A DNA stretch of 64,000 nucleotides from Leptospira koniambonensis (GTDB lineage Bacteria; Spirochaetota; Leptospiria; Leptospirales; Leptospiraceae): positions 186,001-250,000 of the forward strand of contig NZ_RQFY01000004.1 of NCBI RefSeq assembly GCF_004769555.1. Direction: 5' to 3'. Numbering within the stretch: position 1 is the first letter of the stretch; each line of letters starts with the position of its first letter. Below are positions 18,606 to 27,209 of the stretch, piece by piece. The position numbers and the translations under genes are program-made. A model generated the notes under the pieces. The model saw only the letters and a program-made list of their open reading frames with translations. It was not told where the DNA came from and did not search any database.

Positions 18606-19571
18606 CTATTCAATCCATTTAGGATATAATCCCAAACGATCTATCACTTCTCCGTCATGAGCAGGAACTACTTCTAAGTTCGGATAAACTTTTAAAAGTG
18701 AATGTACTCTGTATATTTCCTTTCCGACAAGTTCCTGGTCTCTATCCACAATGGATCTAAGTAATCTGGTCCTATGAGAAGGAATTTCGAAACCTTCTCT
18801 TGCCCAGGTAATATCTCCCGTAAAAAAGAATCTTTTTCCGGAAGGTAAATTTAAGAACATCCCGACATCTCCTGCGGTATGTCCTTCCATAGGAACAAAT
18901 ACCACGGAACCGTCTCCGAACCAATCCAGACTTTTTGAATAATTTTCATAAGGTTTGGAAGAAAAACTCAGATCCTTCCATATTATGTTTTCTGAATCTA
19001 ATTGTTTTGGTAAATAACCCTTCTCCACTCCGAATTCTTGCAGATGTTTTTTACCTGCTTCCGTGGACCAAATCCTTGCTTTAGGAAAATCTTCTACACC
19101 GCCTGCATGGTCCCAATGCAAATGAGAAAGAACGATGTCTCCGATCTTCTCCGAATCAATCCCGTTTGCTTTTAGCTGAGAGATCAAAGGATTGGGATTT
19201 TCGTAAGTAACCATAGGTTTTACATAAAATCTATGGTCTTTATATTGTTCTTTGATTTGGGTCCCGAGACCTGAATCGAATAAGAAAGTCCCTTTGGGAT
19301 GTTCCACAAAAACAACACTATGATAGATCTGTTTTCTGTGGAATAAAGGTCCGCCTTCAAATATGAATGCGGAGGATGCCTTCTTCTCCCCTGTTTTAAA
19401 GATCGTAAACTTAAGTTTGGTCAATCCGGAAGGATTTTCTAATCTTGGATCCTTGGATAATTTTCCCAACTCAGGGACTTCTGAAACTGCTAATTTAGGA
19501 ATTCCTAATGCAGTACAAAATACTAAAAGTAGAACGGCGAGTATCGCCAAAAATATTATTTTAAGTTTCAT
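18606..19571 (-). CDS. Metallo-beta-lactamase-fold hydrolase, lactonase-like
   Basis: The protein has 321 residues with an N-terminal hydrophobic segment (IIFLAILAVLLLVFCTALG) that exports or anchors it; the Cys inside it may be lipidated. The metal motif HLHWDHAGGVEDF is complete, followed by GHTAGDVGMFL and FFTGDITW, and a late PAHDGEVIDRLG. The pattern is that of the AHL-lactonase (AiiA/AttM) branch. Three bases separate it from the TetR gene upstream, so the two form an operon. The substrate is unknown. Confidence 0.85.
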   Translation of the reverse strand: MKLKIIFLAILAVLLLVFCTALGIPKLAVSEVPELGKLSKDPRLENPSGLTKLKFTIFKTGEKKASSAFIFEGGPLFHRKQIYHSVVFVEHPKGTFLFDSGLGTQIKEQYKDHRFYVKPMVTYENPNPLISQLKANGIDSEKIGDIVLSHLHWDHAGGVEDFPKARIWSTEAGKKHLQEFGVEKGYLPKQLDSENIIWKDLSFSSKPYENYSKSLDWFGDGSVVFVPMEGHTAGDVGMFLNLPSGKRFFFTGDITWAREGFEIPSHRTRLLRSIVDRDQELVGKEIYRVHSLLKVYPNLEVVPAHDGEVIDRLGLYPKWIE

Positions 19572-19573
19572 AA

Positions 19574-20149
19574 TTATTTCTCCGAAACGAGAAGTTTTGC
19601 TGTTTTAGAAGCGGATCGTATTGCGTTTGTATTTCGGCTTGTCCTGGAAATCAGAATGGCTCCTTCCAATAGGGAAAGAATGCCTACTGCGAGTTCTGAA
19701 GATTTGTTTTCCTCGAATCCGTTCTTCCGGAAAAACGAATCCAATATGGAGATCCAATCTTGGAAAACCGCAGCGCAAGTAGAGTTCACTAAAGAAGGTT
19801 CCGAGGCGGTCTCGGAAGCTGTGGTCATGATCGGGCAACCTTTGGAAAAACCGGAAGATACAAGTCTGTATTCCAAAACAGAAAATATCCTTTGGATCCC
19901 GGCTGGAACAGATTTAGCGGAATCCAAACCCGCCTTCAATTCCTTGGCCAATTCATTGCCTGATACTAAGAGAGCTAAGGAAGCCAATTCTTCCTTTCCA
20001 CCAGGAAAATGGAAATAGATAGATCCTTTCGGGGCCTTTGCGTCTTCTACGATATCGTTTAATCCAGTTCCCGCGTATCCCCCGATTTCCAGACGTTCCG
20101 CCATGGCACGGACCATCTTTTCCTTAGCGATTTCTCCCTTCTGACCCAT
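19574..20149 (-). CDS. TetR-family regulator, LmrA/YxaF-like
   Basis: The protein has 191 residues. The helix-turn-helix spans GYAGTGLNDIVEDAKAPKGS with the recognition end IYFHFPGGKEELA. The C-terminal part, with FSKGCPIMTTASE and a later VGILSLLEGAILISR, follows the LmrA/YxaF subgroup. It is the first gene of a two-gene unit with the metallo-beta-lactamase-fold hydrolase. A TAGACCGGTCAA element 24 bases before its start resembles the operator described for this subgroup and suggests autoregulation. Confidence 0.9.
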   Translation of the reverse strand: MGQKGEIAKEKMVRAMAERLEIGGYAGTGLNDIVEDAKAPKGSIYFHFPGGKEELASLALLVSGNELAKELKAGLDSAKSVPAGIQRIFSVLEYRLVSSGFSKGCPIMTTASETASEPSLVNSTCAAVFQDWISILDSFFRKNGFEENKSSELAVGILSLLEGAILISRTSRNTNAIRSASKTAKLLVSEK

Positions 20150-20172
20150 AAATCCTATAGAGCATTTAAAAA

Positions 20173-20184
20173 TAGACCGGTCAA
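20173..20184. promoter_or_regulatory. LmrA/YxaF-type operator TAGACCGGTCAA
   Basis: The core GACCGGTC is a perfect palindrome flanked by TA and AA. It lies in the divergent spacer between the TetR gene and inorganic pyrophosphatase, close to the TetR start. The match to the LmrA/YxaF box is from memory of that family. Confidence 0.5.
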
Positions 20185-20276
20185 CATATTTTCATACCCC
20201 GCAGCAAGATTTTCACCTTCTACCCTAGCCTGCGAAACTCCTTGCTTGGACCCGGCTTCAGCCCAAAATATGGCCC

Positions 20277-20816
20277 ATGATACAACATCCTTGGCACGAG
20301 GCCAGCCCAGGCCCCAATCCTCCTCACGAAGTTCATGCACTTGTGGAAATTCCCTCCGGAAGTAAGGCCAAGTTCGAAGTAGATAAGGACTCAGGGCTCA
20401 TCAAATTAGATCGGGTGCTTTTTGCTTCCGCTCACTATCCTGCTCATTACGGTTTTATTCCCCAAACTTTGGGAGATGATAAGGATCCTTTGGATATCTT
20501 AGTGCTTTGTTCGGAAGAAGTTCCTCCACTTTGTTTGGTGCCTGCCAGAGTTGTAGGGGTAATGAGGATGATAGATAGAGGAGAAGGTGACGAAAAGATC
20601 CTGGCTGTAGCCTCGGGTGACAGAAGTTTTGATGGAATAGAACATGTCTCTCAACTTCCCAATTCATTTAGAGCTGAGCTGACCCACTTTTTCTCCGTTT
20701 ATAAACAATTAGAAAAGAAAGAAGTTCGAGTAGAAGAGCCAGAAGGCCCCGAGGTAGCAAAAGAGCTAATCCTCAGAGCATTAGATTTTTATAAACAGAA
20801 GTTCCCTAAAAAATAA
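20277..20816 (+). CDS. ppa: Inorganic pyrophosphatase (family I)
   Basis: The enzyme hydrolyses pyrophosphate to two phosphates, pulling biosynthetic reactions forward in the cytoplasm. The signature DDKDPLDILVL carries the three metal-binding Asp residues. Upstream, EIPSGSKAKFEVDKDSGLI and YPAHYGFIPQT, and downstream VVGVMRMIDRGEGDEKI, are all standard. At 179 residues it has the normal length for the family. Its stop codon lies two bases from the convergent cyclase gene. Confidence 0.97.
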   Translation: MIQHPWHEASPGPNPPHEVHALVEIPSGSKAKFEVDKDSGLIKLDRVLFASAHYPAHYGFIPQTLGDDKDPLDILVLCSEEVPPLCLVPARVVGVMRMIDRGEGDEKILAVASGDRSFDGIEHVSQLPNSFRAELTHFFSVYKQLEKKEVRVEEPEGPEVAKELILRALDFYKQKFPKK

Positions 20817-20818
20817 GA

Positions 20819-22726
20819 CTAACCCAAGACCTCGTATACTTCGCTGGACTTGGATTTTCCTTTCACTTTTACTTTGCCTAATTTTTTGAAGGAGTATTTC
20901 CTGCGATTCTTCAACTTGCGGTATGTGCTTTCGCTAAGTAGAAGGTTCGCATGAAATTCCTTGGTCAATCCCTCAATACGAGAAGCAAGATTGACTGCGT
21001 CAGAGATCACTGTCCCATCCATTCTTTCTTCTTCCCCAATTGTTCCAAGCATCAATGTTCCTGTATGAAGTCCTATACCAATTTGGATCGGTTCATAATG
21101 TCGATCCGCCCTGGATTGGTTTAGACTTTCAAGCTCTCGGAGCATTTCCATAGCAGCATCCAAAGCTTGGTCAGGCAAACTTGGGAAGAGAGCCATAATT
21201 CCATCGCCTAAATACTTATCAATGAACCCACCGTGTTTGCGGATAATCGGCCCCATCTTTCTCATATAAGAATTTAAGAAATCGAAATTGTCCTTAGGAG
21301 TCATCTTCTCAGAAAGTTGGGTAAAGGATCTGATGTCCGAAAATAGGATGGTCATCTCTCTTTGTACCTGATCTCCCAAACCTATCTCAGTAATATCACT
21401 CTTATTCAAAAATTTCAAAAATGCCAAAGGAACAAATCTACTATAAGCCTTGTTCACTTCTAATAAGTTATCAGATAAACGTTCTATGTACAAGAAAGCC
21501 TGGGAAAAGCGGAAGGAGAGCAAATAAGACTGCACGAATATGAAAACGAATAATCCTAAAGGAAGATAATATCCTGTATTTATTACTGCTTGAGAGTATA
21601 GACTATCATTGATAGCTGCAGCAGTTAATGCGATTACTCCTCCGAGGGCCATTAAAGATCCTTCTGCTCTTGTTTTGACCAAACGTACCAACACAAAGAA
21701 GATCCATAATATTACGAAAATTAAACATACTTGGAAAGGGATCAAAGTATGAGTATAAATACTTGCAGGAGTGACAACCACTATCGCTGATACGATTAAG
21801 TTAAATCCTATGAAAAATTTTCTTAATTTAGCGGAGAATGAGTGAGGATATAATGCATCCAGATAATAAACAAAGAATGGAACAGCCAAGTAGAAGGAAA
21901 TATATTCCAGCTTATTAAAAAATTCCCAAGGTAGATGAGGAAATTTTAGGATCAGGAACCTTTCTCCTGTTACGAAAATCCTAAGACAGATGCTCGCGCA
22001 GAATGCCCCGAAAAACAATCCGGTCATGTCCCTTCTTCTTAAAGAATACAAACCGAAATGGTATAACGCCATGATGATGATACTTCCGAACAAGAACATC
22101 TCACTGAAAGAGTTATTGTCTCTGAAGTTCAGAAGGTCCGCTTCTGTTCCCATTCTAAGAGATTCCCAAAGCCCTCCCTTATAATGATCAAAATTAGAGA
22201 TCTCTACTTGGAGTAATATTTCTTTGTTAGGTTGTCCGATCGAAACATAAAGTGGAAGATACTGTGGACGAGATGAGTTTGCATCCGGGCCCACTACTCC
22301 ATTTCCCATGATCTTCTTCCCATCTAAATAGATAGAAGCTGCAGTTCCGGCACCTTGGAAATGCATCATTAGCCTTCCTTGGTTTTGGCCCGGAATAATT
22401 TTTAAAGTATAAGTCCCATATCCGAAAGCCATTAAAGGATTCATACCTTCTAACTTTGGAATTTGATTCCAGTTACCAGGAATATTCACGATATGAGTCT
22501 GAACATCCTTAGATCCAAGATCCGGCCTGGACACTGCAAGTTTCATCCATTGGAATTTCCACTCTCCATCCAATTTTACGATCCCATCTTCTGCAAAGTT
22601 CCAATCTCTCAGATCCAAAACCCCATTTTCTGCAAGGGGAGAAATTTTAGGGGAAGTTTTGCTTCGACAGGAGAATAACGTTAGGGACAGAATTAATACG
22701 AGTGGAAAAACTTTGAGAAATTTCAT
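20819..22726 (-). CDS. 7TM-DISM sensor lipoprotein-like class III adenylate cyclase
   Basis: The protein has 635 residues. A signal sequence ending in a lipobox-like LTLFSC is followed by a jelly-roll-type extracytoplasmic domain (DLRDWNFAEDGIVKLDGEW to about residue 210). Seven membrane helices of the 7TMR-DISM type lie at about 215-410, and a class III cyclase domain occupies the C-terminus. The catalytic part shows ILFSDIRSFTQLSE, IDKYLGDGIMALFP and VISDAVNLASRIEG, with both metal-binding Asp residues. It should convert an external signal, perhaps a carbohydrate, into cAMP. Its sensor half is related to that of the SpoIIE protein near 34 kb. Confidence 0.92.
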   Translation of the reverse strand: MKFLKVFPLVLILSLTLFSCRSKTSPKISPLAENGVLDLRDWNFAEDGIVKLDGEWKFQWMKLAVSRPDLGSKDVQTHIVNIPGNWNQIPKLEGMNPLMAFGYGTYTLKIIPGQNQGRLMMHFQGAGTAASIYLDGKKIMGNGVVGPDANSSRPQYLPLYVSIGQPNKEILLQVEISNFDHYKGGLWESLRMGTEADLLNFRDNNSFSEMFLFGSIIIMALYHFGLYSLRRRDMTGLFFGAFCASICLRIFVTGERFLILKFPHLPWEFFNKLEYISFYLAVPFFVYYLDALYPHSFSAKLRKFFIGFNLIVSAIVVVTPASIYTHTLIPFQVCLIFVILWIFFVLVRLVKTRAEGSLMALGGVIALTAAAINDSLYSQAVINTGYYLPLGLFVFIFVQSYLLSFRFSQAFLYIERLSDNLLEVNKAYSRFVPLAFLKFLNKSDITEIGLGDQVQREMTILFSDIRSFTQLSEKMTPKDNFDFLNSYMRKMGPIIRKHGGFIDKYLGDGIMALFPSLPDQALDAAMEMLRELESLNQSRADRHYEPIQIGIGLHTGTLMLGTIGEEERMDGTVISDAVNLASRIEGLTKEFHANLLLSESTYRKLKNRRKYSFKKLGKVKVKGKSKSSEVYEVLG

Positions 22727-22932
22727 ATGATATCGATTTGAAATTGGACGAAGAACGTCCTCGTTTTCCTCGGACCGGAAGATGAATTTCCCGGCCTTCT
22801 ACGGAAAGCGGGAGCAATACTAATAAAATTTCGAAATCAATTAAATCAGAAATTTAAAAATTCTGAGGGATTTTTGAAAAATTTTTCCAGTGAGAATCTA
22901 TAACTCTCGTTCGATGAAAATATATTAGAGGT

Positions 22933-22958
22933 CTCCCGGACAAGCATCCGGGAGTTTT
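22933..22958 (+). terminator. Terminator-like hairpin reading on the plus strand
   Basis: CTCCCGGA and TCCGGGAG pair as an eight-base stem around CAAGCA and are followed by TTTT on the plus strand. No plus-strand gene lies upstream; the flanking genes are both on the minus strand. It may end a short plus-strand RNA that would start near 22,910 (TTGAAA and TATAAC elements precede it), or it may serve the minus-strand hydrolase gene without a U-tract. Confidence 0.55.
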
Positions 22959-22961
22959 ATG

Positions 22962-23795
22962 TTAGAATTTTTGTAAGAAGGTTTCCAGAATATTACGGAA
23001 TTCTTCCGGTTGGTCCAATTGCAACCAATGTCCTGCATTTGCAACCACAGCATGAGGAAATCCTAAATGAAGTCTATGTAATGCAAATTGATCATCGTTT
23101 TCAGGAGTGACTATCGCAAGTTTTGGGCCCACATATCTTTTTAAAGAATGATTCGGATCATAATCCAATAGTTCAGAAGTGATCTTGAGCACTGTATCTT
23201 TAGGAGTTCTGGTCAATTCCCCTATCAGTCTTTCTTTTATATCGGGTTTAGAATTCGCCAATAATTGTTCCCAATAGTCTTCAGTAGTTTGCACATACGC
23301 ATCCGAATATAATGCATCCTTGATTTGGGTACGAACTGCTTCAGGTAATTTTTTTGGATCACCATTTGAATCCACGAGAACAAGTCCAGCTACTCTACTT
23401 GGATTTTCTCCTGCATATTGTAAAGCTACACTTCCTCCCATACTATGACCCACGAGCACGAATCTTTGAAGCCCGAGAAGATTTACAACTGTTGCCAAAT
23501 CCTGGGCCATAGAAGAGATCCTATAATCTCCATCTTTTGGAAATTCAGAATCCCCATGACCCCTGAGTTCAATTCTGACCACTCTTCTGTTTGGAATCAG
23601 AGATTCCTTAATCTCTTCCCAATGAGAAACATTTCCCCCGAAAGAATGGATGAATACCACAGGCATTCCGCCGAATCCTTCGTCTTTATAGGAAATTTTA
23701 CCAGTAGGGCCATGGACAGAGGTTTTAATAATTTCACCTTTACAAAGAACAATGCCAAAAACGGAAGTTGCTAAAGTAATCATAAAAACAAGCAT
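22962..23795 (-). CDS. Exported alpha/beta hydrolase
   Basis: The protein has 277 residues with an N-terminal hydrophobic signal (MLVFMITLATSVFGIVLC) whose Cys could be lipidated. The fold motifs are VVFIHSFGGN for the oxyanion hole, the nucleophile elbow GHSMGG, a probable acid in LVLVDSNGD or later, and the catalytic His in VANAGHWLQLDQPEEF. The type is that of peroxidase/esterase-like hydrolases. A perfect operator-type palindrome lies in the 52-base spacer to the divergent WYL regulator, which therefore probably controls this gene. Confidence 0.87.
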   Translation of the reverse strand: MLVFMITLATSVFGIVLCKGEIIKTSVHGPTGKISYKDEGFGGMPVVFIHSFGGNVSHWEEIKESLIPNRRVVRIELRGHGDSEFPKDGDYRISSMAQDLATVVNLLGLQRFVLVGHSMGGSVALQYAGENPSRVAGLVLVDSNGDPKKLPEAVRTQIKDALYSDAYVQTTEDYWEQLLANSKPDIKERLIGELTRTPKDTVLKITSELLDYDPNHSLKRYVGPKLAIVTPENDDQFALHRLHLGFPHAVVANAGHWLQLDQPEEFRNILETFLQKF

Positions 23796-23807
23796 ACCAG
23801 AATATAC

Positions 23808-23824
23808 ATGACAAGTTCTGTCAT
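23808..23824. promoter_or_regulatory. ATGACA-AGTTC-TGTCAT operator between divergent genes
   Basis: This is a perfect inverted repeat with six-base arms and a five-base centre, in the middle of the 52-base spacer between the hydrolase and WYL regulator genes. The position suits a repressor that governs both promoters. Confidence 0.6.
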
Positions 23825-23847
23825 ATTTAGAAGTTTATACTAAATTT

Positions 23848-24798
23848 ATGAGAGCTGATAGGCTTCTAAATATTCTCCTACATTTACAGGCAAAAGGAAG
23901 GACCACCGCTAAGGAACTTTCCAAAAAATTAGAAATTTCGGAACGAACTGTTCATAGGGATATGGAAGCCCTTTCTGCTGCGGGAATTCCAATCTATGCA
24001 GAAAGAGGAATAGGCGGAGGTTGGAGTTTAAGCGAGGGTTATAGGACAAACCTTACTGGTTTTAAAAAAGAAGAAGTCATCTCACTCTTATTAGTTCATT
24101 CTTCTCGCGTCTTAGAAGATTTAGGAAAGAAGAAGGATTTCGATTCCGCATTTGTCAAACTCATGGCCTCTCTTCCTCCTGCATATAGAAAGGATGCAGA
24201 AACTGCCAGGCAAAGAATTCATATAGACGGCCTTGGTTGGGGTCGTGCAATCAGAGAACTTCCACTTCTTCCAATACTACAAGATGCAGTTTGGGAGGAA
24301 AAAAAAGTAAAGATCATTTACGAGAAAGAAGGTGGAAAACCTGAACCAAGGATCATAGAACCTTACGGACTTGTCGCAAAAGATACGATCTGGTATGTTG
24401 TAGCAAAACGTGGAAAAGAAATGAGAGTCTACCGTATCTCTCGTATTAAAGAAGCTTCAATAACTGCAGAAAGATTTGAAAGACCTAAAAAATTTGATCT
24501 AAGCAAATATTGGGAAGAATGGATCAAAGAATTCAAATCAAGAGTCCCTAAATATTTAATCAAAGTTAAGGTCACAGACGCCACCGCAGAACATATCAAA
24601 AGTATTCCTTATATGAAATGCCTGAGCCAAAAACCTATGGCAAAAGGTTTTACTGAAATGGTAATCGATATGGAAACTAAAGAATGGGCATTAGGAAGTA
24701 TGCTTCAATATTGCGATTCTGTTTTTGTTTTGGAACCATTGGAATTACAGGAAGCAATTCGACATAAGGCCAAAGAAATCCTGAAAATTTACGAATAA
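23848..24798 (+). CDS. HTH/WYL-domain transcriptional regulator (YafY-like)
   Basis: The protein has 316 residues. The N-terminal winged helix-turn-helix is clear in TAKELSKKLEISERTVHRDM followed by the wing GIPIYAERGIGGGWSL. The middle and C-terminus form a WYL domain (KVKIIYEKEGGKPEPRIIEP, then WYVVAKRGKEMRVYRISRI) plus the WCX extension. Members bind DNA in response to small ligands, nucleotides or nucleic acid. It faces the hydrolase gene across a single palindrome, so local control is likely. Confidence 0.92.
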   Translation: MRADRLLNILLHLQAKGRTTAKELSKKLEISERTVHRDMEALSAAGIPIYAERGIGGGWSLSEGYRTNLTGFKKEEVISLLLVHSSRVLEDLGKKKDFDSAFVKLMASLPPAYRKDAETARQRIHIDGLGWGRAIRELPLLPILQDAVWEEKKVKIIYEKEGGKPEPRIIEPYGLVAKDTIWYVVAKRGKEMRVYRISRIKEASITAERFERPKKFDLSKYWEEWIKEFKSRVPKYLIKVKVTDATAEHIKSIPYMKCLSQKPMAKGFTEMVIDMETKEWALGSMLQYCDSVFVLEPLELQEAIRHKAKEILKIYE

Positions 24799-24875
24799 AC
24801 ACTTCTTATAGATCGAAAGTCAGAAGAAGATTGATTTTCCCGTCAGATCAAAGATAATTTTTCGAATAAAATCTC

Positions 24876-25718
24876 ATGTCTTCTTCTCCTAAAAACTATT
24901 GGATCCGAAACCCAAACTTTCTGGAAAACCAGGAAGAAGCAATACTCATCTCTGACAATAAGGGAAAACTTTTGGATTCAAATGTTCAGGCAAAAGAGCT
25001 TGGACTCGCACCTGAAAAGAATGATCTAAAACATTCTTCTTGGTATCCTAAACTATCAAATGCAGATTCCAAAGAACATTCTTATCTAACGCTGCATCTT
25101 TCCTCAGGTAAAAGAAGATTTATTTGCAGGGCAATTCCGATCTTAGTGGAAGAAAAGGAACCAGCAAAAGCATTCTACTTCAGAGATATCACAGAAAGAT
25201 CTTTTACAGAAGCAAAGGCCAAAAGATACGAATCCCTTTTCAGAAGAAGGGAAAACAAAATTAAGGAATTAGAAATTCGTGATAAACTCACAGGTCTTTT
25301 CAATAGAGAATATACAATCGAGTCTTTCCAAGCAGAACTTTATAGAGCGGAAAGGACCAAAACCACTATAGGTGTGGTTTATTTACATATAGACGGATTA
25401 ACAGAGATTAACGAAATATTCGGAAATAACAGAGGAGACCTTCTTCTAAAAGAAATGGGAAGGATACTTTTGGAAAATTCCAGAAGGAGCGATATCTCAT
25501 CCAGGATCGGAGGCGAAAAATTCTTACTTCTTCTTCCAGGAGCGCATAAGAATATAGTTTTGGAAAGAGCGGAGAAGATCAAAAGATTATTTTCAGAATC
25601 TAGCTCTAACGGCTCTTGGGGAGAAGTGAATATTACTGTATCCTTGGGTGTTGCAATGTATCCAGAAGATGGTTCTACATATGATGTTCTTCTCCAAAAA
25701 GTCCAAATAGGAAATTAA
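24876..25718 (+). CDS. PAS-GGDEF protein with degenerate GGEKF motif
   Basis: The protein has 280 residues. An N-terminal PAS-like region (EEAILISDNKGKLLDSNVQA) is followed by a short coiled segment and a GGDEF-type domain starting at RDKLTGLFNREYTIESF. The signature reads GGEKF at residues 212-216. The third position is acceptable, but the fourth Glu, which binds metal, is replaced by Lys, so diguanylate cyclase activity is doubtful and a c-di-GMP- or nucleotide-sensing role is possible. The stop codon directly abuts the ATG of the methyltransferase gene, so both are one unit. Confidence 0.85.
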   Translation: MSSSPKNYWIRNPNFLENQEEAILISDNKGKLLDSNVQAKELGLAPEKNDLKHSSWYPKLSNADSKEHSYLTLHLSSGKRRFICRAIPILVEEKEPAKAFYFRDITERSFTEAKAKRYESLFRRRENKIKELEIRDKLTGLFNREYTIESFQAELYRAERTKTTIGVVYLHIDGLTEINEIFGNNRGDLLLKEMGRILLENSRRSDISSRIGGEKFLLLLPGAHKNIVLERAEKIKRLFSESSSNGSWGEVNITVSLGVAMYPEDGSTYDVLLQKVQIGN

Positions 25719-26390
25719 ATGACCCACGTAGAAAAGTTCGAAGGTGAAAGAGCACAAGTATACGAGAGAAGAATTGGAAAGATGATCCCATTCTATTCAG
25801 GGATCATGGAATTGGTAGCGATCTATCTTTTAGAAAACACTCCTGAAAAAGGAAAGATCTTATCTGTAGGTTGTGGAACTGGAGCAGACTTTGCCAAATT
25901 ATTAAAAATTGCTCCGGATCGGTTTTCAATTACTGGCTTAGATCCTTCTCCAGAAATGATCGAACAGGCTCAGAAAAAATTTCCTGAACTTAAACTCATT
26001 TGCGGAACCGTGGGCGAACTTCCTTCTACCGAGGAATATGATTCTGCTACTTTACTCTTTGTTTTACATTTCCTTCCGGATACTGGAGATAAACTTTCTA
26101 TCCTGAAAGAGATTTATTCCAGATTGAAAAAAGGCGGAAGTTTAATCTTATTCGATCTATTCGATCCTGAACCAAATGGAAGAGAGATCTTATTTCAAAA
26201 TATAAAATCCTACTTAATCAATTTCCAAAGTTGGGAAGAAGAAGCAGTACAAATCTATTTGAAAAGAGTATTTGAACTCCACAGAATTCCAGCTGCCAGG
26301 TACGCAGAACTTTTGCAAGAAGCCGGATTTTCAGTGAGTTCTCAAAAATTCAGATCCTTGCATGTAGGTGGATGGATCGCTACGAAATGA
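25719..26390 (+). CDS. Class I SAM-dependent methyltransferase
   Basis: The protein has 223 residues. The SAM-binding motif I is KILSVGCGTGADFAKLL, motif II the acidic GLDPSPEMIEQAQKKFP, and motif III around YDSATLLFVLHFLPDT; the post-motif LKKGGSLILFDLF is also typical. The substrate cannot be told from the sequence; the closest general type is the ubiquinone/trans-aconitate methyltransferase group. No base separates it from the GGDEF-like gene, suggesting coupled translation. Confidence 0.9.
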   Translation: MTHVEKFEGERAQVYERRIGKMIPFYSGIMELVAIYLLENTPEKGKILSVGCGTGADFAKLLKIAPDRFSITGLDPSPEMIEQAQKKFPELKLICGTVGELPSTEEYDSATLLFVLHFLPDTGDKLSILKEIYSRLKKGGSLILFDLFDPEPNGREILFQNIKSYLINFQSWEEEAVQIYLKRVFELHRIPAARYAELLQEAGFSVSSQKFRSLHVGGWIATK

Positions 26391-26397
26391 TCTAATA

Positions 26398-26937
26398 TTA
26401 ACTTCTTTTGCTAGGCTTGAACGCAGAAGTCATATTTTTAGAAGCTAATTTTTTCTCATAAAATTCTTTAGAAGCAGCATAGATCGTTTTTTCGAAAGTA
26501 GCATACACTATTCCTTCTTCATCTTCATACTTTGCTGGAAGATCGAAAACGATTTCACCTTTTTCTAATATATCTTGTTTTGTTTTTTCGATCAATTCTT
26601 CTGTGATCAAAAATCGGATTTTTACTTTATTTAAGATCGGTCGTACAAATTTTACTTTTGCAGCCTTGTCCCAAACCACATAGTCAGGCCCAAGTATCCA
26701 CATCATCATCAACATATAGTATGGATCTACTGAACTATAAATACTTCCCCCATAAATTGTTCCTACTCGATTCAATGTGCGAAGATTTTTCTTTAGACTT
26801 ACATGAAGTTCTCTTAGATCGGAAGAGATGAATTGTATTTTTCCGCCGGTGCACCACAAACAAGGCCAATGATTTAAACGAAAACGTAACCACCAAGAAG
26901 ATAGAGATTCTTTTTTATCGCTATGATATAATTTCAT
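26398..26937 (-). CDS. DUF4442 hot-dog-fold thioesterase-like protein
   Basis: The protein has 179 residues. The central TLNRVGTIYGGSIYSSVDPY, then GPDYVVWDKAAKVKFVRP and a C-terminal strand VYATFEKTIYAASKEF match DUF4442, a hot-dog-fold family related to acyl-CoA thioesterases. Such proteins probably act on fatty acyl thioesters in the cytosol. It is convergent with the methyltransferase gene, with seven bases between the stops. No active-site residue has been established for this family. Confidence 0.8.
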   Translation of the reverse strand: MKLYHSDKKESLSSWWLRFRLNHWPCLWCTGGKIQFISSDLRELHVSLKKNLRTLNRVGTIYGGSIYSSVDPYYMLMMMWILGPDYVVWDKAAKVKFVRPILNKVKIRFLITEELIEKTKQDILEKGEIVFDLPAKYEDEEGIVYATFEKTIYAASKEFYEKKLASKNMTSAFKPSKRS

Positions 26938-27140
26938 AATGGATTCTTTGAAGTCAGATTGGAAGCAGCACCCTTGCGTGCAAGGCGATTTCCCTTCTGC
27001 TTGCGCTCTTATATTTTGATTATATTAAGATAACAAACCTAGAATGTTTTTATTCTTTAGAAAACGATCGTTATGTTAACTTTTTAAAAATATTTGAAAG
27101 GACGTTGACAGAGAAAAAGTCCAGGTTATTTCTTTTTTTA

Positions 27141-27177
27141 CTCCGAATATCGGAGCTAAGCATTAAACTTTTATAAT
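27141..27177 (+). promoter_or_regulatory. Candidate promoter and dyad of the PLC-like gene
   Basis: A perfect TATAAT lies 33 bases before the ATG. In place of a -35 box there is the inverted repeat CTCCGA-ATA-TCGGAG ending 16 bases earlier, which suggests an activator-dependent promoter. A perfect TTGACA farther upstream (27,105) could belong to a second promoter. The 270-base spacer holds no gene. Confidence 0.45.
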
Positions 27178-27209
27178 GCATAAAAATAGATAATTTGAAT
27201 GGTGAAAAA

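Noticed and set aside
20155..20340. Minus-strand frame overlapping the start of inorganic pyrophosphatase
   Set aside because: It overlaps a certain gene on the other strand and the TetR operator, and has no ribosome binding site.
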